64,000 nucleotides of DNA from Methanomicrobiales archaeon (GTDB lineage Archaea > Halobacteriota > Methanomicrobia > Methanomicrobiales > Methanospirillaceae), in assembly GCA_012516785.1 (NCBI GenBank), contig JAAYWH010000071.1, forward strand, positions 1-64,000, written 5' to 3'. Made by a program: the position numbers and the translations under genes. This document shows positions 17,235 through 25,694 of the stretch, piece after piece (within the stretch, counting starts at the first letter, position 1; every line of letters starts with the position of its first letter). A model generated the notes under the pieces. The model saw only the letters and a list, made by a program, of their open reading frames with translations. It made no database searches and was not told the DNA's origin.

Positions 17235-17528
17235 TCAATGAACTCCGCCGTGGTGAAATGAGTCCTTGGATTCTGACCTGCTGCGGTGGTATTCGACCAT
17301 GGCGGCCGCTTCTTCCACTGCTTTGCTCTTGTCGTGGTCACCGGTATACAGGATCCTGATACCGTCAGTTTCATCCTTGAGATACGCAGCATTCCTGTAT
17401 AGGATGAGCGTAATCACCCCCTCCGGGCCGAAATGATGCTCCTCGGCCTCCCCTCTCATGTACCGCTCCCGTTGCTCTCTTGAGGGTGCGGCATACTTGT
17501 TCTCGAACCGAAATACTCCCATCGTCAC
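17235..17528 (-). CDS. Hypothetical soluble protein
   Basis: A 97-residue protein with coding-like composition and no recognised family. It begins MTMGVFRFENKYAAPSREQR, contains GPEGVITLILYRNAAYL and YTGDHDKSKAVEEAAAMVEYHR, and ends in a His-rich tail. The charged N-terminal helix followed by two strands and a helix suggests a small alpha/beta fold. No membrane segment. Likely real, function unknown. Confidence 0.65.
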   Translation of the reverse strand: MTMGVFRFENKYAAPSREQRERYMRGEAEEHHFGPEGVITLILYRNAAYLKDETDGIRILYTGDHDKSKAVEEAAAMVEYHRSRSESKDSFHHGGVH

Positions 17529-17664
17529 TTTGGTAGGCCGGGAGAGCTGATAGATGCGCAGGGCCTGGAGTGAAAGTGAAATACCCTCTTTCCTCTCCGA
17601 AAGAAAGATTAGCTGAACAACGCGGTTCAGAAAAAATTTAACGGATGTTCGCTATGGATAGTGC

Positions 17665-18126
17665 ATGAAATGTCTCATCACTATCCTTACGGTATTCTGC
17701 ATTGCACTTGTCATGGTGGCTGGCTGCACCACCCCTGTGGAACCTGATACCACACCAGAAACAACGGCTCCGACAGCCACTCCAACGGTTTTGCCTGACC
17801 TCAGGCCACAACCAACCGATGTCGTCCCCCTTTACCAACAGGTATCAATCCAGATCTCCAAGAACACCGTTGCCACTGATCCCTGGATCTCGGTGGTCTT
17901 TGCCGGGGGTGGCGGCCAGTCCTATGTGGTCAGCATGCAGGCGACAGTCATACGATCTGATGGAGGCATCGAGACAGAGATTGCCCAGTCGCCCGGAATC
18001 CAGACAACGCTGATGTTTGCCGGGACCACAAGGGACGACAGGGCTATCGTGAACGTCACCTACACCGATGGGATGACGTACACGGTGAAAGATGAACTCG
18101 TCCCGTTCCAGAATATCAACCCCTGA
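17665..18126 (+). CDS. Secreted lipoprotein, paralogue of 22953-23444
   Basis: A 153-residue lipoprotein. The signal peptide ends in a lipobox, VAGC (cysteine near residue 21). A Thr/Pro-rich linker (about 22-50) is followed by a beta-rich domain, with TDPWISVVFAGGGGQ, RSDGGIETEIAQSPG and a terminal KDELVPFQNINP. The minus-strand lipoprotein at 22953-23444 has the same order (TDPITSVALNGGNG..., KPDGAVQ..., YDEIVPFKSLNP), so the two form a family. Anchored outside the membrane; function unknown. Confidence 0.75.
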   Translation: MKCLITILTVFCIALVMVAGCTTPVEPDTTPETTAPTATPTVLPDLRPQPTDVVPLYQQVSIQISKNTVATDPWISVVFAGGGGQSYVVSMQATVIRSDGGIETEIAQSPGIQTTLMFAGTTRDDRAIVNVTYTDGMTYTVKDELVPFQNINP

Positions 18127-18315
18127 TCTTTTTTTACGGTAGTATTCCTTTCCTTCTCTGGTTCCGGAACTGCTGCCCTTCTTCTCCTCTCCGAATCGGT
18201 CCGTATCCGGGTCTCACGAACTATTCCGGAGAGGAGGCGAGGCACTCACCAGGACGAGTCTTTCTTTCTGATTGTTTGCCTGTCTTCTTCCGATGAAACT
18301 TCCTGTCAGATGATA

Positions 18316-19533
18316 TCACTCCGCACGGAGCGCTTCTATCGGATCGAGATTCGATGCGCTCCACGCCGGATACACTCCTGAGAGAACGCATGTGATGAAC
18401 CCGATGGCCATGCCAAACGGGACATACATGAGGCTGGCAGGCGCAAAGAAATATTCGGTGCTGCCGACCATTGCGAGGACCACTACCCATCCGATGGTAA
18501 GGCTTGCCACCGCCCCGATCACTGCCCCAAGACTCCCGAGTATGGCAGATTCGTAGATGAACATCTTCCGGACCTCGCCCTTCTGGGTCCCGATACTCCG
18601 AAGGATCCCTATCTCTCTGATCCGCTCGGTGACCGACATCATCATCACGTTGAAGATGGAGACTGCTGCGACGAGTAATGAGATCCCGGCAATTGCCATC
18701 ACAAAAGTGGTCATGGTCCCAAGCGTCTCGGTGATACTCTCGAGCATGCGGCTGCTGTCCTGGACCGAGACCTGCTCCTCTTTCTTGTTCAATTGTTCCT
18801 CGATTTCGTCACTGACGTTCCCTGCTTCATCGATGTCATCAAGAATGATATTGACCTGGCGGTACTCTCCCTCTCCCCCGTAGATTCCGGTAAACAGCTT
18901 CTCGCTCCCGATGATGGCCGAATCGGTGTTCAGGTCCATGGACATCCCCCTCTCCTCGATGATGCCGACCACTCGTACTGTGGTGGTGGCGCCTTCGTCA
19001 GGATCGCCGATATCGATCTTGCTCCCGAGTGTCAGGTCCAGGCGCCCGGCAAGGGATGGCCCGATAATGACCGAGCTGGTGCTCTTGGGGTATGCTCCTG
19101 AGGAAAGGGTCAGGATCTCAGGGATGACCTCCTGGTCAAGACCATAGATGGTTGCCCTCCGCTCCTCATCTCCTACTTCGATGGTATCCGATTCGGAATA
19201 GAGAGCATATACCGTCCCGTATTTCGATGCTATCCTCTCAATATCCTTGAACTGGTCCTCCGGAATGGGATCATCATCATCAGATCCTCCACCCGCCCCC
19301 CCTGGCCCAGGCATGCCTCCCCCACCACCTTCCCGGGATTCAGTGACAACCAGGACATTTCCCATATCCGAGAGTTGTTCGGTAACCGAGAGCGTCATGT
19401 TCGCCCCCATCATCCCCATTGTGGCGATGGCAACAACCCCGATAACGATCCCGAGAACGGCAAGGGTTGACCGGAGAAAGTGGAGCCGGATGCTCCGAAG
19501 GGCGAGCCGGAAAATGATGTCCTTGCCCCTCAT
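18316..19533 (-). CDS. ABC transporter permease, MacB/FtsX type
   Basis: A 405-residue permease starting at MRGKDIIFRLALRSIR (ATG 19533 overlaps the ATPase stop). One N-terminal membrane helix is followed by a large extracellular MacB-like domain (about 45-270), which includes a flexible Gly/Asp-rich insert near residue 80, then three C-terminal helices with SVTERIREIGILRSIG, the coupling motif of this class. It sits last in an operon with an ATPase and a surface-type partner. Such systems move lipids, peptides or lipoproteins from the membrane rather than importing solutes. Confidence 0.88.
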   Translation of the reverse strand: MRGKDIIFRLALRSIRLHFLRSTLAVLGIVIGVVAIATMGMMGANMTLSVTEQLSDMGNVLVVTESREGGGGGMPGPGGAGGGSDDDDPIPEDQFKDIERIASKYGTVYALYSESDTIEVGDEERRATIYGLDQEVIPEILTLSSGAYPKSTSSVIIGPSLAGRLDLTLGSKIDIGDPDEGATTTVRVVGIIEERGMSMDLNTDSAIIGSEKLFTGIYGGEGEYRQVNIILDDIDEAGNVSDEIEEQLNKKEEQVSVQDSSRMLESITETLGTMTTFVMAIAGISLLVAAVSIFNVMMMSVTERIREIGILRSIGTQKGEVRKMFIYESAILGSLGAVIGAVASLTIGWVVVLAMVGSTEYFFAPASLMYVPFGMAIGFITCVLSGVYPAWSASNLDPIEALRAE

Positions 19534-20225
19534 GTGATCCTGCCATCCTTTATGATGACTCTCCTTTTTGCACATGCTGCAACAGTCGGATCATGGGTTA
19601 CCATCAGCACGGTCCGTCCCTGTTCGTTCAGTGTCCGTATCATCTCCATGATCTGTCCCCCCGTGACCGAGTCCAGGTTGCCAGTGGGTTCATCGCAGAG
19701 AAGGATCTGGGGGTCGTTGACAAGAGCTCGTGCTATGGCAACCCGCTGTTGCTGACCCCCCGAGAGTTCCGGAGGTTTGTGCCTGGCAAGTGCGGCGTCA
19801 ATCCCGACCCTGCTGAGTAACCGGGATATGTGACCATATTCGTCCTCCTGCCGATGTTTCATCAGATAGGGATATTCGACGTTCTCATAAGCGGAAAGGA
19901 GTGGGATAAGATTGAACTTCTGGAAGATGTACCCGATGGTGTTCAAGCGGAGTCCTGTGAGTTCATGATCATCCATCTCCCGGGTATTCCTTCCAGCAAT
20001 CAGAAGATCTCCGGAAGTAGGGCGATCAAGACATCCGAGCTGGTTCAGGAGGGTGGATTTTCCTGACCCGGAAGGGCCCATGATAGCCACGAAATCCCCT
20101 CTCTGGATCGAGAGCGATACATTGTCGAGCGCAGTAACATCTCCGGATTTCAGCGAGTATACCTTGGTGACATCCCGTAACTCGATCAACGGCTGGTCAT
20201 CCATTCCCCTCACTCCACGGATCAT
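19530..20225 (-). CDS. ABC transporter ATP-binding protein (MacB/LolD type)
   Basis: A 231-residue ATPase. Walker A is GPSGSGKST, the signature is LSGGQQQRVAIARAL, Walker B is ILLCDEPTGNLDS, and the switch histidine is in VTHD. The spacing and EPTGNLDS place it in the LolD/MacB class that powers mechanotransmission permeases. Its ATG overlaps the upstream stop (ATGA) and its stop overlaps the permease start, so the three genes are coupled. An internal ATG at 20204 is an alternative start. Confidence 0.92.
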   Translation of the reverse strand: MIRGVRGMDDQPLIELRDVTKVYSLKSGDVTALDNVSLSIQRGDFVAIMGPSGSGKSTLLNQLGCLDRPTSGDLLIAGRNTREMDDHELTGLRLNTIGYIFQKFNLIPLLSAYENVEYPYLMKHRQEDEYGHISRLLSRVGIDAALARHKPPELSGGQQQRVAIARALVNDPQILLCDEPTGNLDSVTGGQIMEMIRTLNEQGRTVLMVTHDPTVAACAKRRVIIKDGRIT

Positions 20226-21514
20226 TTGCTGAACCGATCCCGGATCTTTTCCAGGTATCCCTTACGCCATGCTACAACAACACCGATGATAGCGATAATG
20301 ACGATGAGGATCGGGATGACCGGGATCTTGCTGATGCCACTGCCAAATCCCATCATCCCCATTCCTCCGCCACTTGGGCGACCCTGCATGGAAGGGGGCC
20401 CCTGGGAGCCCCCGGCTGCTGACCCCTCTGCGGTTGAGTTCCCAAAGATATGTGCCGAAACATCGAACGTTTCTTTGTAGGTCTCTCCTTCATCATCCCT
20501 GTACGATACGACAAGGGGGATCTGGGACAATCCCGGGGCCATACAGGTAATCTCAAAACTGGAAAAGTCATCCGGCTCAAGAGCCCCCACTACATAGACA
20601 GGGTCTGGATCGATTGCCCGGGCAGGGTCTCCAACCGTTACCGTCACTGATTTTGCATCTTTCAGTCCGGCGTTGGTGACGTCCCCGGAGATGGTCAGGC
20701 TCGCCCCTCCACTTGCCACTTCTATATTGTTCACCACAAGTTCGGCAGCAACCTTCCTGTTTCCGAGCGTCACCGGCAGGGTGATGGTCTCGTTATGCTG
20801 GTTCGGACCGTTCCGGTACTGGATATCCAGGACGAGCTCCGTAGCATTCTCGGGGGTGATGCCGAAGGTTACCTGCCTCTCTTCGTCAGGTTTGAGAGTC
20901 CCGACAAATACGGCACTTTGCGACGGGCTGATACCCTTCCCGCCTGGTACGACCATAACGCTGTTCACCTCATTATCACGTGGATTGCTTATCGAGAGGG
21001 TGATTTTGTCCTCCTCACCGGATGTGAAGGTATCCGGAGCGTTGACAACCGAGACCATGATGGGGGTATCGTCAACTTTCACCGCGATCGGGTAGCGCAT
21101 GCTCCCCGAATCGGTGAAGTCAACATAGAATATCGGGAAAAATGTCCCCTCCTCGACGTCAGCCTCGACAAGGAACGTGAAGAAGAGGGAGTTTGACGCC
21201 CCGAGAACTCCCACTTTATCGTATGTCTGGTAATTGACTACATCGAGTTCTTCTGAGAGGAGCTCAACACGGTTGATTTTCACCGGGGATGATCCTGAAT
21301 TGGTTATCCGTACCGCCAGGGTTCCCTGGTCATACTGCATCAGAATCGAGGGATCAAGGGTGACATTCGTGATTGCGACGTATGCTTCTGACGAGGTGTC
21401 AGTCGTAGAATCTGCAGCCGAGACAAGGGTGCAGATACTTCCCAGGGTGAGAAGTATTACAAGGAGAGAGTGAATCAGATATCTTCTGGTAGCAGTTCTT
21501 TTCCCTTTCATCAT
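20222..21514 (-). CDS. Secreted CARDB/COG1361-like surface protein of the ABC operon
   Basis: A 430-residue protein with a signal peptide (about 10-34), three or four beta-sandwich repeats of the CARDB/COG1361 type (for example TLAVRITNSGSSPVKINRV and LTISGDVTNAGLKDAKSV), a Gly/Ser/Met-rich linker (about 375-395) and a C-terminal membrane helix with a basic tail. The domain should sit outside the cell next to the permease. COG1361 proteins next to MacB-like ABC systems are common in methanogens; this one may be the periplasm-equivalent adaptor (inference). Confidence 0.83.
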   Translation of the reverse strand: MMKGKRTATRRYLIHSLLVILLTLGSICTLVSAADSTTDTSSEAYVAITNVTLDPSILMQYDQGTLAVRITNSGSSPVKINRVELLSEELDVVNYQTYDKVGVLGASNSLFFTFLVEADVEEGTFFPIFYVDFTDSGSMRYPIAVKVDDTPIMVSVVNAPDTFTSGEEDKITLSISNPRDNEVNSVMVVPGGKGISPSQSAVFVGTLKPDEERQVTFGITPENATELVLDIQYRNGPNQHNETITLPVTLGNRKVAAELVVNNIEVASGGASLTISGDVTNAGLKDAKSVTVTVGDPARAIDPDPVYVVGALEPDDFSSFEITCMAPGLSQIPLVVSYRDDEGETYKETFDVSAHIFGNSTAEGSAAGGSQGPPSMQGRPSGGGMGMMGFGSGISKIPVIPILIVIIAIIGVVVAWRKGYLEKIRDRFSK

Positions 21515-21882
21515 AATGGTTCTGCCTCGTATGCGTGTTTAGGATTTATCTCAAGAGCGGCGTTTTTTTTTGGAGAGGATCGGATATATGTTCATTCCGG
21601 AGCATTGAGGGCGAGGTAGCACAATCCCTCCCGATTAGGAGGTTCATTGATCCGACATCTCCCGGGGAGTTCTGACGAAATCTGTTGAGCCGGGGGTCAA
21701 GGTTATTTCTCTGTCGCATCTCTGACACACCAGGATCACCCAATGCTCGATCCCGCTTGGCCGAAACGTATAGTATGTTTTACATTAGGTTATATAAAGT
21801 TTACCAAATGAGAACAATCCGTGACAGATGCTCGATGAAATACTTCGGCGGATGGGAGACACGGAGCCGATGAATTGTAAAG
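21515..21882. other. Intergenic region with TATA-like sequences
   Basis: About 370 bases between the ABC surface-protein start and the HTH gene stop, both on the minus strand. No gene is supportable. GATAAATCC near 21548-21556 (minus strand) is a candidate promoter for the ABC operon. TATATAAAG at 21791-21799 is nearly symmetric and could serve either strand, but no gene is correctly placed for it. Confidence 0.4.
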
Positions 21883-22083
21883 TTATTGAGTCTCCGAATA
21901 AGTGAACACTTCTTCGATACTCACGTTGAAGTAACGGGCAATTTTGAAGGCAAGCTCAAGGGATGGATCGTACTTCCCCTTTTCAATGGCAAGGATAGTC
22001 TGGCGGGTGACCCCGAGCTGTTGTGCAAGCGCCTCCTGGGTGAGGTCATGCATAGCCCGGAATACTTTAATCCTGTTCTTCAT
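21883..22083 (-). CDS. XRE-type HTH transcriptional regulator
   Basis: A 66-residue, single-domain helix-turn-helix protein: MKNRIKVFRAMHDLTQEALAQQLG followed by TRQTILAIEKGKYDPSLELAFKIA. It is the short YozG/archaeal type. ATG 22083 was chosen because this family starts at MKN; the upstream frame is out-of-frame sequence of the preceding gene. It overlaps the DUF2178 gene by 17 bases, a common archaeal pairing in which the regulator probably controls its membrane partner. Confidence 0.9.
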   Translation of the reverse strand: MKNRIKVFRAMHDLTQEALAQQLGVTRQTILAIEKGKYDPSLELAFKIARYFNVSIEEVFTYSETQ

Positions 22084-22630
22084 CGCTCTCCCACTCCCCG
22101 TACTTCCGGGCATAGTAAATCCTGAACCCGACATAGAGGAAGAACATCACGAAGAGAAGCGCCAGTTGCAGGTACCCGAAATGCCCAAGCCGGATAAGAC
22201 CGTCATCAGGGGGTCTGATGCTCTCGTTCGGAAGTCCCGGACCGTCGCCAAACGGTTTTATGCTCTCATTGATCCCACTGGGTCTTTCATCGGGGGGTCG
22301 TGGAAAATGCGGCAGAGGGGGAGCTCCAAGACCTATCACGGCACCCCCCAGGCTGGTAGCAAAAAAGATCACCCAGAACACCATGAACGTTGCCATCCCG
22401 GCCTTCTGGTTGATAAGGACTGCACGTTCATCCACCTGGCGATCGGTGATCCGACGCCATGCCAGATAGAGAAGCAGCACACCCACAATAAAGGCCCCCG
22501 TGATGAGGTAGGGTATCATGTACCGGACGGAGAACCAGAACACCCCGACCTCGACAAGGCCGATAATGCCGGCAAGAATATAGAACGTATTTTGCTTCAT
22601 AGCATCGCTGATGTACGTTAATTCAGACAT
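22067..22630 (-). CDS. DUF2178-like membrane protein
   Basis: A 187-residue protein with four hydrophobic helices. The conserved DERAVLINQKAGMATF loop after helix two identifies the DUF2178 type that usually precedes a small XRE regulator. Unusually, the loop between helices three and four carries a Pro-rich insert (about 105-145) containing two near repeats, GINESIKPFGDGPG and PNESIRPPDDG. It may sense a membrane signal and act on the downstream HTH protein (inference). Confidence 0.8.
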   Translation of the reverse strand: MSELTYISDAMKQNTFYILAGIIGLVEVGVFWFSVRYMIPYLITGAFIVGVLLLYLAWRRITDRQVDERAVLINQKAGMATFMVFWVIFFATSLGGAVIGLGAPPLPHFPRPPDERPSGINESIKPFGDGPGLPNESIRPPDDGLIRLGHFGYLQLALLFVMFFLYVGFRIYYARKYGEWESDEEQD

Positions 22631-22952
22631 TTAGTCATAAAAATTTAACTTACATTTCGATGAAGGACCGGGAACAACTCTTGGCGGTTTTGTGTGAATA
22701 CAGGAACAGAGATCCCTCTGCATAACCATGAATCTGGTGAATCGCCTCCGGAACTCCCTGTCGGAAGCACCAGAGTTTTTCGCAAGAGGTGGGAGTGCGA
22801 ACAGTCGCGAAAAAATTGGTCTGGTTTACCATGATACCCGCACCAGACAGCAAGGCTATGAATTTCAAGCCGTCGGGAATTTCAGCAGGCATCCATGAAT
22901 TAACTACTCATTCTTTGCGGAGACACACATTGGGAAAAAAGGATATATGATT
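22631..22952. other. Intergenic region
   Basis: About 320 bases between a lipoprotein stop and the DUF2178 start. An 80-codon minus-strand frame (22650-22892) is present, but its sequence has no recognisable domain or codon pattern, so it is not called. Upstream sequence of the DUF2178-HTH pair lies at the left end. Confidence 0.4.
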
Positions 22953-23444
22953 TCACGGATTGAGGGATTTGAACGGCACAATTTCATCATAGACTTTAAT
23001 CCTTCCGACCTCCGGGGCAGTAGCCCATATCTCCACCCGGTTCTGGAAGGTACTGCAGGGGAAGGCAACGTTCTGGCCCATAAAATGGGGTGAATTCATC
23101 GTCTGTGACTGGACTGCTCCGTCCGGCTTTGTCAGGCTCACCTCGATCAGCCCAACAAAATTCATACCATTGCCTCCATTGAGAGCCACGGAGGTGATTG
23201 GGTCTGTGGTCCTCCCATTTGTCGTGACCTGGAACGTAAGGGAGTACTGGGGGGGCAGGGACTGGGTCGGTCCAGGTGTCCCCATGCCAACAGGCAGGGT
23301 GGTAGTCACGGGAGCAGGAGTAGTGGGGATGACTGTGGTCGGAGGAGAAGTAACAGGAGGCGTAACCGGTGCCTGGGTGCATCCGGAAACAACAAGGAAC
23401 AGGATAAGAAACGAGAGAGCAAGGCGTAAAGCAACCTTCTTCAT
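22953..23444 (-). CDS. Secreted lipoprotein, paralogue of 17665-18126
   Basis: A 163-residue lipoprotein from MKKVALRLAL; the open frame upstream of this ATG is not protein-like. The signal peptide ends in the lipobox VVSGC, followed by a long Thr/Pro/Val linker (about 23-60) and a beta domain sharing TDPxxSVxxxGGxG, PDGxxxxxxxxSP and the final YDEIVPFKSLNP with the lipoprotein at 17665. Two cysteines in the mature domain region are limited to this copy (CSTF). Surface-anchored, function unknown. Confidence 0.75.
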   Translation of the reverse strand: MKKVALRLALSFLILFLVVSGCTQAPVTPPVTSPPTTVIPTTPAPVTTTLPVGMGTPGPTQSLPPQYSLTFQVTTNGRTTDPITSVALNGGNGMNFVGLIEVSLTKPDGAVQSQTMNSPHFMGQNVAFPCSTFQNRVEIWATAPEVGRIKVYDEIVPFKSLNP

Positions 23445-23589
23445 ACGTTGTAGTGTGATGATTCCCGGATTTAACCATTGTGGAACCGGATTGGCCGTGT
23501 CCTGTTTAGAGAGCAGGACTGGCGTGAACATTCAACGACGTATTGTTAATAAATGATCAAAACCGCTTCCTGTTGTAGGATAGTAGAGA

Positions 23590-24648
23590 ATGGATATGGT
23601 ATCTGAATGGGTGACAAAAAACCGGTTTGATCCGGAATACCTTCCGGTGATGGAAGAGAAGCTTTTCTTTGAAGGAGAGCAGAAGAAACGTTCGATAACC
23701 AACTATATTGTCCTTCTGACGCTGGCAACAATCATCGCCACTTACGGGGTAATATCAGGATCAACGGCGACAGTAATCGGGGCAATGATCATTGCACCCC
23801 TGATGACTCCCATCATGGCAGCAACCCTGGCGATGGTACTTGGCAGGGCGGCTCGTATAAAAAGATCGATCCTGGTTGTCACCTTCAGTGCCCTCTATGT
23901 GATCGGGCTGGCCTTGCTCCTCTCTCTCTTTATCTCCCCAATCGTTATTGGGTTTGGTTCAAACCCTGAAATTATCTCAAGAGTCTCCCCCAACCTGCTG
24001 GCTCTCTTCGTTGCTCTTGCTTCAGGGGCAGCCGGTGCCTTTGCAATCTCGCGGGAGGATGTCGGGGATACCCTCCCTGGAGTGGCAATAGCTATTTCAC
24101 TCGTACCTCCCCTGTCAGTAGTTGGCATCTCTCTTTCCAAGCTTCATTGGGGAGATGCCAGCGGTGCCTTTGTTCTTTTCCTCACCAACTTCCTCGCAAT
24201 CATCCTGGCAGGAGGAGCTGTCCTGTGGCTCTCCGGAGTGAGCATCAGCAGGATTACTCCTCAAAGGGATGCCAACCGCAAACGTGCGTTCGAAGTAGCC
24301 ATCCTCGCAACCATCATTGTCGCTATCATCCTTGGTTTCAACGGATACCGGACTCTTGAACAGGAAAGAGATACCGCATTCGCAAACACCGCGGTCACAT
24401 CCTGGATTGAGGGGACTTCGTATACCGTCACCAGGCTGACCCTGAATTTTCAACCCCGCGACATCCTGCTGAATGGACCGGCACATGTCACGATTTCTAT
24501 TGCTGGCACTGGAGAACTCAAAAGTATCGATGAACTAGCAAAAAATATGGAAGATGCTCTTGGCTACCCGGTCACCATCCAATTAGATGTCCTTCCAACC
24601 CAGGTCAAATATTATCCGAGACTTCTGAGGCAGACTGCTTCCGGATAA
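23590..24648 (+). CDS. TIGR00341/DUF389 membrane protein
   Basis: A 352-residue protein with a short soluble N-terminus and about seven hydrophobic helices. The DUF389 core is evident: GVISGSTATVIGAMIIAPLMTPIMA, ASGAAGAFAISREDVGDTLPGVAIAISLVPPLSVVG, and the helix ending NFLAIILAGG. The C-terminal soluble domain (about 260-352) is beta-rich. Function is unknown, although the repeated gate-like helices suggest a transporter. It is divergent from the lipoprotein gene, with a possible TTAATAAAT box near 23544-23553. Confidence 0.87.
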   Translation: MDMVSEWVTKNRFDPEYLPVMEEKLFFEGEQKKRSITNYIVLLTLATIIATYGVISGSTATVIGAMIIAPLMTPIMAATLAMVLGRAARIKRSILVVTFSALYVIGLALLLSLFISPIVIGFGSNPEIISRVSPNLLALFVALASGAAGAFAISREDVGDTLPGVAIAISLVPPLSVVGISLSKLHWGDASGAFVLFLTNFLAIILAGGAVLWLSGVSISRITPQRDANRKRAFEVAILATIIVAIILGFNGYRTLEQERDTAFANTAVTSWIEGTSYTVTRLTLNFQPRDILLNGPAHVTISIAGTGELKSIDELAKNMEDALGYPVTIQLDVLPTQVKYYPRLLRQTASG

Positions 24649-24664
24649 TGTCCGGGAGCCCTGG

Positions 24665-25393
24665 CTACAACTCTTCTTCTTTTCCCGGCATCTGCCGGGT
24701 GAAATAGACAAAGATGAGGATTACACTAAGTATCAATCCGACAGCCACAACAGTCCCCGCAATAAAATGTGCCATCAGGAGCCTCCAGATCAGCTCAGAC
24801 CCGAGGGCAAATATGAGGCTCTCGATCGCTGCTCCGATTCCTACCGCAAGAAGGATCTCGCCGGGTGATAATCCAGCCATCAATCCCACAACCGTGGCGC
24901 CGACACCGCCGGTTCCCTGGAGCGGGAGCATGACAAAAAATGCAACCCCGGGTATTCGCCACCGGGCCATCCACGGATGCTCCTCCATGAATTCCCTCCC
25001 CGTCAGGGTAGTCTTCTCAATCCATGGTCCGAGCCGTGGCACCCTGAGCATAAGAACGAAATTCATGATCATGAAGAGCGAGGTGATGACATCGAGAAGG
25101 GTCACGGTAATCGCCATGAGCCACCACGGTATTCCGAGTCCTATCCCTATAGGAATAATCGATTCCTTGCCTGCAGGGGGAACATAGTAAGCCAGCATCA
25201 GACCCCCCAAAATCAGGATCCTGTCGCGGGGGAGGATAAGGAAGCACATCAGAAAAAAGATGACCGCGATGAGTGGCGGGAAGAGGAGCCGGAGATACAG
25301 GGAACGCTTCGGGATCTCCTGCTTCCCGCTGGATAGCCACCACAGGTCCCGCGTACTCATGTTCCCTGCGGAATATTTCGGCCAGTCCCTCAT
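24665..25393 (-). CDS. Putative small multidrug export/COG2426 membrane protein
   Basis: About 242 residues from ATG 25393, which has GGGGGAAAGAGAG just upstream; ATG 25360 is an alternative. Five or six hydrophobic helices with the GKESIIPIGIGLGIPWWLMA and MLPLQGTGGVGATVVGLMAGLSPGE loops match the family annotated as putative small multidrug export protein, whose real function is untested. It lies last in the minus-strand run after the TusA-like gene, 61 bases away, and may belong to the same operon. Confidence 0.7.
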   Translation of the reverse strand: MRDWPKYSAGNMSTRDLWWLSSGKQEIPKRSLYLRLLFPPLIAVIFFLMCFLILPRDRILILGGLMLAYYVPPAGKESIIPIGIGLGIPWWLMAITVTLLDVITSLFMIMNFVLMLRVPRLGPWIEKTTLTGREFMEEHPWMARWRIPGVAFFVMLPLQGTGGVGATVVGLMAGLSPGEILLAVGIGAAIESLIFALGSELIWRLLMAHFIAGTVVAVGLILSVILIFVYFTRQMPGKEEEL

Positions 25394-25454
25394 CTCTCTT
25401 TCCCCCGGATAACACGATCGGGGGAAGATATCGGACCTTTCACCGGGGTTCCCG

Positions 25455-25661
25455 TTACTTACTGATCCTGACCAGGTACCGATTTTCTGCTTCCTGGTCC
25501 CATGCAACCTGGTACCCGTTGCTGGAGAAGGGGGCGCAGGTATTATCCACCTGCTCCCTTGTTGCAAAAAAGGTAAGGGTGTCTCCCGGAGTAAGCTTGT
25601 TCAAAAGAATTTTTAGCTTGATCATTAGATTTGTACAAGTTAGATCAGTAAAATCATTCAC
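25455..25661 (-). CDS. TusA/SirA-like protein with altered active site
   Basis: A 68-residue protein with the TusA fold order: strand, FTDLTCTNLMIKLK helix, PGDTLTFFAT strand, a helix and a final AENRYLVRISK strand. Cys9 aligns with the sulfur-carrying cysteine, but the usual CPxP motif is CTNL, losing both prolines. It follows the DsrE gene by 33 bases on the same strand in a sulfur-trafficking operon. It probably carries a persulfide or selenide in a modified way. In YedF proteins a TusA domain is fused to DsrE; here the parts are separate genes. Confidence 0.72.
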   Translation of the reverse strand: MNDFTDLTCTNLMIKLKILLNKLTPGDTLTFFATREQVDNTCAPFSSNGYQVAWDQEAENRYLVRISK

Positions 25662-25694
25662 CCTTCCATCACCCTTTGTTGTAGTACTCTTGGC

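Noticed and set aside
22650-22892. 80-codon minus frame between the lipoprotein and DUF2178 genes
   Set aside because: No recognised domain or supporting site; kept only as a note.
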